From Myxococcus landrumus (lineage in GTDB: Bacteria; Myxococcota; Myxococcia; Myxococcales; Myxococcaceae), in assembly GCF_017301635.1 (NCBI RefSeq), contig NZ_CP071091.1:2306001-2370000 (forward strand): a stretch of 64,000 nt of DNA. The letters run 5' to 3'. A program made the position numbers and the translations under genes. Position 1 is the first letter of the stretch. The number at the start of each line of letters is the position of its first letter. Positions 51,200-64,000 of this stretch are shown here, in pieces. Below the pieces are notes generated by a model. It saw nothing but the letters and a program-made list of their open reading frames with translations, made no database searches and was not told where the DNA came from.

Positions 51200-54100
51200 A
51201 TGGCCACGGATTCGTCCGACACGGACACCACGGGTCTGGAGATTGCTGTCATCGGCATGGCGGGGCGGTTCCCGGGGGCGAAGGACCTGGAAGCGTTCTG
51301 GCGCAACCTGAAGGACGGCGTGGAGTCCATCCAGTTCCTCACGGACGAGGACCTGGAGCCCAGCGCGCTCGACACGGCGGCGATCCGCTCGGACCCCAAC
51401 TACGTGAAGGCGGCCGCCATCCTCGAGGACGCGGACCTCTTCGACGCGGGCTACTTCGGCGTCACCCCCAAGGAAGCGGAGGTGATGGACCCGCAGCAGC
51501 GCGTCTTCCTGGAGTGCGCGGTGGAGGCCCTGGAGCACGCGGGCTACGACGCCGAGCGCTTCAAGGGACGCATCGGTGTGTACGCCGGCGCCCGCACGGA
51601 CACGTACCTCTTCAACCTCTTCTCCAACCCCGCGGCCGTCGGAGGACTGGACCCCTTCGAGATTGGCCTCGGCAACGACCTGGCCTTCCTCACCACGCGC
51701 GTGGCGCACCGGCTCAACCTGCGCGGGCCCGCGTACTCGGTCCACACGGCGTGCTCCACGGCCCTGGTCGCGCTGCACCTGGCGGGACAGGCCCTGCTCG
51801 CGGACGAGTGCCGGATGGCCGTCGCGGGCGGAGTGGCCATCAACGTCCCGCAGAAGGTGGGCTACCTGTACCAGTACGGCGGCATCGCCTCACCGGACGG
51901 CCACTGCCGGGCGTTCGACGCGAAGGCGGCTGGCACCATCTTCGGCAGCGGCATCGGACTCGTGGTCCTCAAGCGCCTGGAAGACGCGCTCGAGGATGGC
52001 GACACCATCCACGCCGTCATCAAGGGCTCCGCCATCAACAACGACGGCGCCGTGAAGGCCAGCTTCACCGCGCCCAGCGTGCAGGGCCAGGCCACGGTCA
52101 TCAAGGACGCGCTCGCCGCCGCGGAAGTCTCCGCGGATTCCATCTCCTACGTGGAGACGCACGGCACCGGCACCGCGCTGGGAGACCCCATCGAGCTGCG
52201 CGCGTTGACCAAGGCGTTCGGTGGAAAGAGCCTGGGACGTCGCACCGTGCCCATCGGCTCCGTGAAGACGAACGTGGGGCACCTGGACGCGGCGGCCGGA
52301 AGCGCGAGCCTGTTGAAGGCCATCCTGGCGATGAAGCACCAGCAGCTTCCGCCCAGCCTCCACTTCGAGTCCCCCAACCCGCAGATCGACTTCGACAGCG
52401 GCCCCTTCTTCGTGAACACCACGCTCCAGCCGTGGGCACGCGGCCGGGCGCCTCGCCGCGCGGGAGTCAGCTCGTTCGGCATCGGCGGCACCAACGCCCA
52501 CGTCATCCTGGAGGAGGCTCCCGCCGCGCAGCCCGCCGCCGCGGGTCGGCCGTGGGAGCTGATGGTCCTGTCCGCGCGCAGCCACACGGCGCTGGACACC
52601 GCCACCGCGCGGCTCGCGCAGCACCTGGAATCGCATCCGGAGCTCTCTCTCGCGGATGTGGCGCACACGCTTCAAGTCGGCCGCAAGGCGCACGCCCACC
52701 GCCGTGTCGTGGTGGCTCGCGACACGCGAGATGCCGTGCGAGTCCTGCGCATGGCGGAGCCCCGCCGCGTCCTCTCTGGAACCCATGAGACGAGCAATCG
52801 TCCCGTGTCGTTCCTCTTCTCGGATGCAGGAGTGGCGACGTCGCTGGAGCCGCTGTACCGCGCGGAGCCGGCCTTCCGTGAAGAGGTGGACCGCTGCGCC
52901 GAGCTGCTCCAGCCGCGCCTGGGCGTGGACCTGCGCACCGTGCTGTATCCCGAGGAGGGTGGACGTCCCGCGCGCTCGGGAGCGGTGGACGCGGCCGCGC
53001 GCTTCGTGGAGCCGTATGCGCTGGCGCGCCTCTGGATGTCGTGGGGCATCTCCCCGGAGACCCTGCTGGGCGAGGGCCTGGGCGCGTGGGTCGCCGCCTG
53101 CCTCGCGGGCGTGCTCCCGCTGGACGAAGCCTTGAGCCTGACCGTGGCCCGGGGCGAAGGCCGCACGGCGATGCCGAACGCCGCGAGCCTGAAGGCGCCG
53201 GAGGTTCCGGTTCTTCTCGCGGCCACGGGCGCCCTCGTCACGGCCTCCGAGGCCCTGCGCCCGGAGACGTGGCGGGACGCGGCGAATCCCGCGACACGGA
53301 TGGACGATGCGCTTCGCGAGCTGGTGAAGGAGCCCACGCGGGTCGTGCTCGCGATGTGCGCTCCGGGAACGCTCGTCGAGCGGGCCCGCACGCACGCGGG
53401 CACCACGGGAACCCGTGCGCTGCGCACGTGTGTCCCCGCGACCGGTGACACCCAGCCTTCGTTGGCGACGGTCCTGGAGACGCTGGGCCAGCTCTGGCTG
53501 GACGGCGTGGAAGTGGACTGGGAGGCCGTGAACGAAGGACGCGAGCGGCGGCGCGTGCCGCTGCCCACCTATCCCTTCGAGCGCCAGCGCTACTGGGTCC
53601 CTCCCGCGGCGCGCGTCGAGGCGTCGCAGGCGCAAGGCCAGGTTCCGCAGGGGAAGCTGGTGGACATGGCGGACTGGTTCCACACGCCCGCATGGCAGCG
53701 CACGGCGCCCATCGCCCTGGACCGCAAGGCCCTGGCCGAGCGCCGCTGCTGGGTGGTGTTCGTGGACGGGCTCGGCGTCGGTGAGGCGCTGTGCCGTCGG
53801 CTGGAGGACTCCGGCCAGGACGTGGTGAGGATTCGCCAGGGAAGCGCCTTCATGCGGGACGCCGCGCGCCGCTACGCGCTGGACCCGCGGGTTCGCGGCG
53901 ACTACGCCACGCTGTGGAAGGACCTGGCGGACCAGGAGCTGAGCCCGTCCGTGGTGGTCCACCTGTGGAGCCTCGGCGCCTCGGGCGCGGGGCGCACGGG
54001 CCCCGAGCTGTTCCGGGACGTCCAGGACCTGGGCTACTACAGCCTCCTGCACCTGGGTCAGGCGCTCGCCACGGGGGACACGTCGCGTCCCGTGCGGCTG

Positions 54101-55576
54101 GAGGTCGTGACGGACCGGCTGGCCAACGTGGCCGGCGAGAGCACCGCGCTCCCGGAGAAGGCCACCCTGCTCGGACCGTGCAAGGTGATTCCGCAGGAGC
54201 AGGAGCACGTCACCACCCGCTGCATCGACCTGATGGCCCCCGAGCCGCGCAGCGCGGGCGTGGAGCAGGTGGCGGAGCGGCTGTTGTCGGAGCTGAGTCA
54301 GCGCTCGAAGGACGCGGTGGTGGCCTGGAGAGGCAACCTTCGCTTCGCGCAGGCGCTCTCGCCCCTTCGTCTTGAGCCGTCTGGCGATGCCCCCGCGCCG
54401 CTGCGTGAGCAGGGCGTCTATCTCATCACCGGTGGCCTCGGCGGCGTGGGCTTGATGCTGGCCGACCATCTGGCGCGCACCTTCAAGGCACGGCTCGCGC
54501 TGCTGGGCCGGACCGCGATGCCCGCCCCGTCCGAGTGGGACGGCTACCTGGCCACCCACGCGAAGGACGACGCGATGGCCCAGCGCATCCTCCGGGTGCG
54601 CGAGCTGGAACAGGCCGGCGCGCAGGTGATGGTGGTGCACGCGGATGTCGCGAACGCGGAGCAGCTCGAGGCGGCCGTGGCCCAGGTGGAGGCGCGGTTC
54701 GGAGCGCTGAACGGCGTGCTCCACTGCGCCGGTGTCACGCATGGCTCGTCGCTCTACAACCCGCTGACGGACATTGGGCGGAACGAGTCGGAGACGCAGT
54801 TCGGTCCCAAGGTCTACGGCACCTATGCACTGGAGAAGGTGCTGAGCCGCCGCGCCGCGGACTTCGTGCTCCTGTTCTCCTCCAACGCCGCGGTGCTCGG
54901 CGGTCTCGGCTACCTGACCTACGCGTCGTCCAACCTCTTCATGGATGCCTTCGCGCAGGCCCGCGCGGGTCACACCGGCACGCGCTGGGTCAGCGCGTCG
55001 TGGGACCCGTGGCCGGAAGAGACGAAGCACACGAACGTTCGCACCAGCATGGACCAGTACGCGATGACGCCCCGGGAAGGTGCCGAGGCGGTGCAGCGGC
55101 TGGTGACGCTCGGCGTGGACGGACACGTGGTGGTCGCCACGGGCGACCTGGCCCAGCGCTGGCGGCTGTGGATTCAGCGCGACACGTCCAAGCCCGCACA
55201 GGGCACGCGCGCCGCGGGCAAGCCTCGCCGCTCGAAGACGCCGTTCGTTGCGCCTGCCACGGACCTGGAGAAGCAGCTCGCCTCGCTCTGGCAGGAGATC
55301 CTGGGCGTGGACAGCGTGGGCCTGAACGACAACTTCTTCGACCTGGGCGGCCACTCGCTGCTGGCCACACGTGTGGCCGGACGCCTGCGCACCCAGTTCA
55401 ACTTCGACATTCCCCTGGCGAAGCTCTTCGAGGCCGCCACGGTCTCTGCCCTGGCGAAGCTGGTGGCGGACCACCAGGCCTCGCTGGAGGACGCCGCCAG
55501 TCAGGCGGCCCTCGATGAGCTGGCCAACCTGAGTGACGAAGAGATTGAAGCCGAGCTCGCGCGACGCTCGCGATAG
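51200..55576 (+). CDS. PKS3: KS-AT(inactive)-KR-ACP
   Basis: A 1458-residue module. I prefer the ATG at 51200, with GGAGAAG upstream; a TTG at 51176 is in frame and overlaps the GT stop. KS Cys185 (TACSTA) and ETHGTGT/NVGHLDAAAG are intact. The AT region (~535-750) is gutted: the N-terminal GQG motif reads FLFSDAG, the GHSxG motif reads GEGLG (E625, G626, so no nucleophile Ser), and the small subdomain holding the HAFH site is missing. KR from Y1074 (TGGLGGVG) keeps Tyr1241 (TYASSN) and Lys (GPKVYG). ACP Ser1386 in DLGGHSLL. It needs an extender from another AT, or does not extend. The C-terminal linker (LDELANLSDEEIEAELARR) differs from the basic tails upstream. Confidence 0.85.
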   Translation: MATDSSDTDTTGLEIAVIGMAGRFPGAKDLEAFWRNLKDGVESIQFLTDEDLEPSALDTAAIRSDPNYVKAAAILEDADLFDAGYFGVTPKEAEVMDPQQRVFLECAVEALEHAGYDAERFKGRIGVYAGARTDTYLFNLFSNPAAVGGLDPFEIGLGNDLAFLTTRVAHRLNLRGPAYSVHTACSTALVALHLAGQALLADECRMAVAGGVAINVPQKVGYLYQYGGIASPDGHCRAFDAKAAGTIFGSGIGLVVLKRLEDALEDGDTIHAVIKGSAINNDGAVKASFTAPSVQGQATVIKDALAAAEVSADSISYVETHGTGTALGDPIELRALTKAFGGKSLGRRTVPIGSVKTNVGHLDAAAGSASLLKAILAMKHQQLPPSLHFESPNPQIDFDSGPFFVNTTLQPWARGRAPRRAGVSSFGIGGTNAHVILEEAPAAQPAAAGRPWELMVLSARSHTALDTATARLAQHLESHPELSLADVAHTLQVGRKAHAHRRVVVARDTRDAVRVLRMAEPRRVLSGTHETSNRPVSFLFSDAGVATSLEPLYRAEPAFREEVDRCAELLQPRLGVDLRTVLYPEEGGRPARSGAVDAAARFVEPYALARLWMSWGISPETLLGEGLGAWVAACLAGVLPLDEALSLTVARGEGRTAMPNAASLKAPEVPVLLAATGALVTASEALRPETWRDAANPATRMDDALRELVKEPTRVVLAMCAPGTLVERARTHAGTTGTRALRTCVPATGDTQPSLATVLETLGQLWLDGVEVDWEAVNEGRERRRVPLPTYPFERQRYWVPPAARVEASQAQGQVPQGKLVDMADWFHTPAWQRTAPIALDRKALAERRCWVVFVDGLGVGEALCRRLEDSGQDVVRIRQGSAFMRDAARRYALDPRVRGDYATLWKDLADQELSPSVVVHLWSLGASGAGRTGPELFRDVQDLGYYSLLHLGQALATGDTSRPVRLEVVTDRLANVAGESTALPEKATLLGPCKVIPQEQEHVTTRCIDLMAPEPRSAGVEQVAERLLSELSQRSKDAVVAWRGNLRFAQALSPLRLEPSGDAPAPLREQGVYLITGGLGGVGLMLADHLARTFKARLALLGRTAMPAPSEWDGYLATHAKDDAMAQRILRVRELEQAGAQVMVVHADVANAEQLEAAVAQVEARFGALNGVLHCAGVTHGSSLYNPLTDIGRNESETQFGPKVYGTYALEKVLSRRAADFVLLFSSNAAVLGGLGYLTYASSNLFMDAFAQARAGHTGTRWVSASWDPWPEETKHTNVRTSMDQYAMTPREGAEAVQRLVTLGVDGHVVVATGDLAQRWRLWIQRDTSKPAQGTRAAGKPRRSKTPFVAPATDLEKQLASLWQEILGVDSVGLNDNFFDLGGHSLLATRVAGRLRTQFNFDIPLAKLFEAATVSALAKLVADHQASLEDAASQAALDELANLSDEEIEAELARRSR
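52805..53440 (+). other. Degenerate acyltransferase remnant of PKS3
   Basis: Compared with PKS1 and PKS2, the region lacks the nucleophile Ser and about 60-80 residues corresponding to the ferredoxin-like small subdomain. The post-AT linker (PTYPFERQRYW) is kept. Confidence 0.8.
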
Positions 55577-55592
55577 CCGGACCTGATTCGTC

Positions 55593-55635
55593 ACGGGGCC
55601 GGCGGAGAACTCCTTCGCCGGCCCGTCCCAATTTT
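55593..55635 (+). terminator. Strong hairpin between PKS3 and NRPS2
   Basis: ACGGGGCCGGCG (55593-55604) pairs with CGCCGGCCCGT (55616-55626) with one bulged G. It is followed by CCCAATTTT. It lies in the 109-bp gap after PKS3, the only sizeable gap in the assembly-line operon, and may end or attenuate transcription. Confidence 0.5.
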
Positions 55636-55685
55636 CGCCTCCGCCCTGGGCATTCCCCGGCCACCGGAGTCCCTGGAGTACAGAG

Positions 55686-64000
<8,315 letters not shown>

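Overview
This is a high-GC window with strong third-position G/C bias and dense gene packing. Several families are typical of myxobacteria: FAAL-started NRPS/PKS assembly lines, CHAT/TPR proteins, SH3 lipoprotein-like secreted proteins and JmjC/cupin-8 paralogues. I infer a Myxococcaceae chromosome (Myxococcus, Corallococcus or Pyxidicoccus-like). No rRNA, tRNA, CRISPR array, transposase or phage gene was seen.

Left part (1-29.4 kb), mostly accessory and housekeeping genes. 1-3.2 kb: the 3' end of a GNAT acetyltransferase, an unknown protein, a 0.5-kb stretch without a convincing gene, then an N-acyl-D-amino-acid deacylase converging on a D-amino-acid-oxidase-like flavoprotein. 4.4-8.9 kb: a same-strand set of a membrane-anchored TPR/CHAT caspase-like protein, a protein with a transglutaminase-like Cys-His-Asp pattern, and a small helical protein. 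8.8-12.0 kb: three paralogous cupin-8/JmjC-like proteins around a 55-residue proline-rich peptide gene; one paralogue has lost its metal ligands. 12.2-29.4 kb: small secreted and membrane proteins, a PD-(D/E)XK-like protein, an RdgC-like pair, a sulfatase, an SH3 protein, a PBP4-type carboxypeptidase, a prolyl oligopeptidase, a D-threonine aldolase/D-serine dehydratase-like enzyme, a fusion of a macro-like and a deoxyribosyltransferase/TIR-like domain, a StyA-like flavin monooxygenase, a PanE-type reductase and a DUF4105 protein.

Right part (29.5 kb to the window end): a large hybrid NRPS/PKS cluster, cut at the right edge. The accessory genes come first: a cyclic-peptide-type ABC exporter, a 4-hydroxymandelate synthase-like dioxygenase and, divergently, an unusual P450. 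Then follows the assembly line. NRPS1 is FAAL-ACP-C-A(Gly-like, with a luciferase-like monooxygenase inserted)-PCP. PKS1 is KS-AT-KR-ACP. PKS2 is KS-AT-KR-ACP, with the KR catalytic residues lost. Next is a glycosyltransferase, then PKS3 (KS-AT-KR-ACP, with the AT gutted). NRPS2 is C-A(Ser-like)-PCP-E-C-A(Gly-like)-PCP-C and continues past the edge. The expected product is a fatty-acyl-primed, glycosylated lipo-polyketide-peptide containing a possibly alpha-oxidised glycine, two or three ketide units, D-serine and glycine. 4-Hydroxymandelate or 4-hydroxyphenylglycine may be used by modules beyond the window.

The most unusual signals are in this cluster. The glycosyltransferase carries the same basic C-terminal tail as the upstream synthases. 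PKS2 and PKS3 have degenerate catalytic domains. The PKS3/NRPS2 junction differs from all the others, with a strong hairpin and a different linker type. The cupin/proline-rich-peptide locus is a second candidate for an undescribed system.
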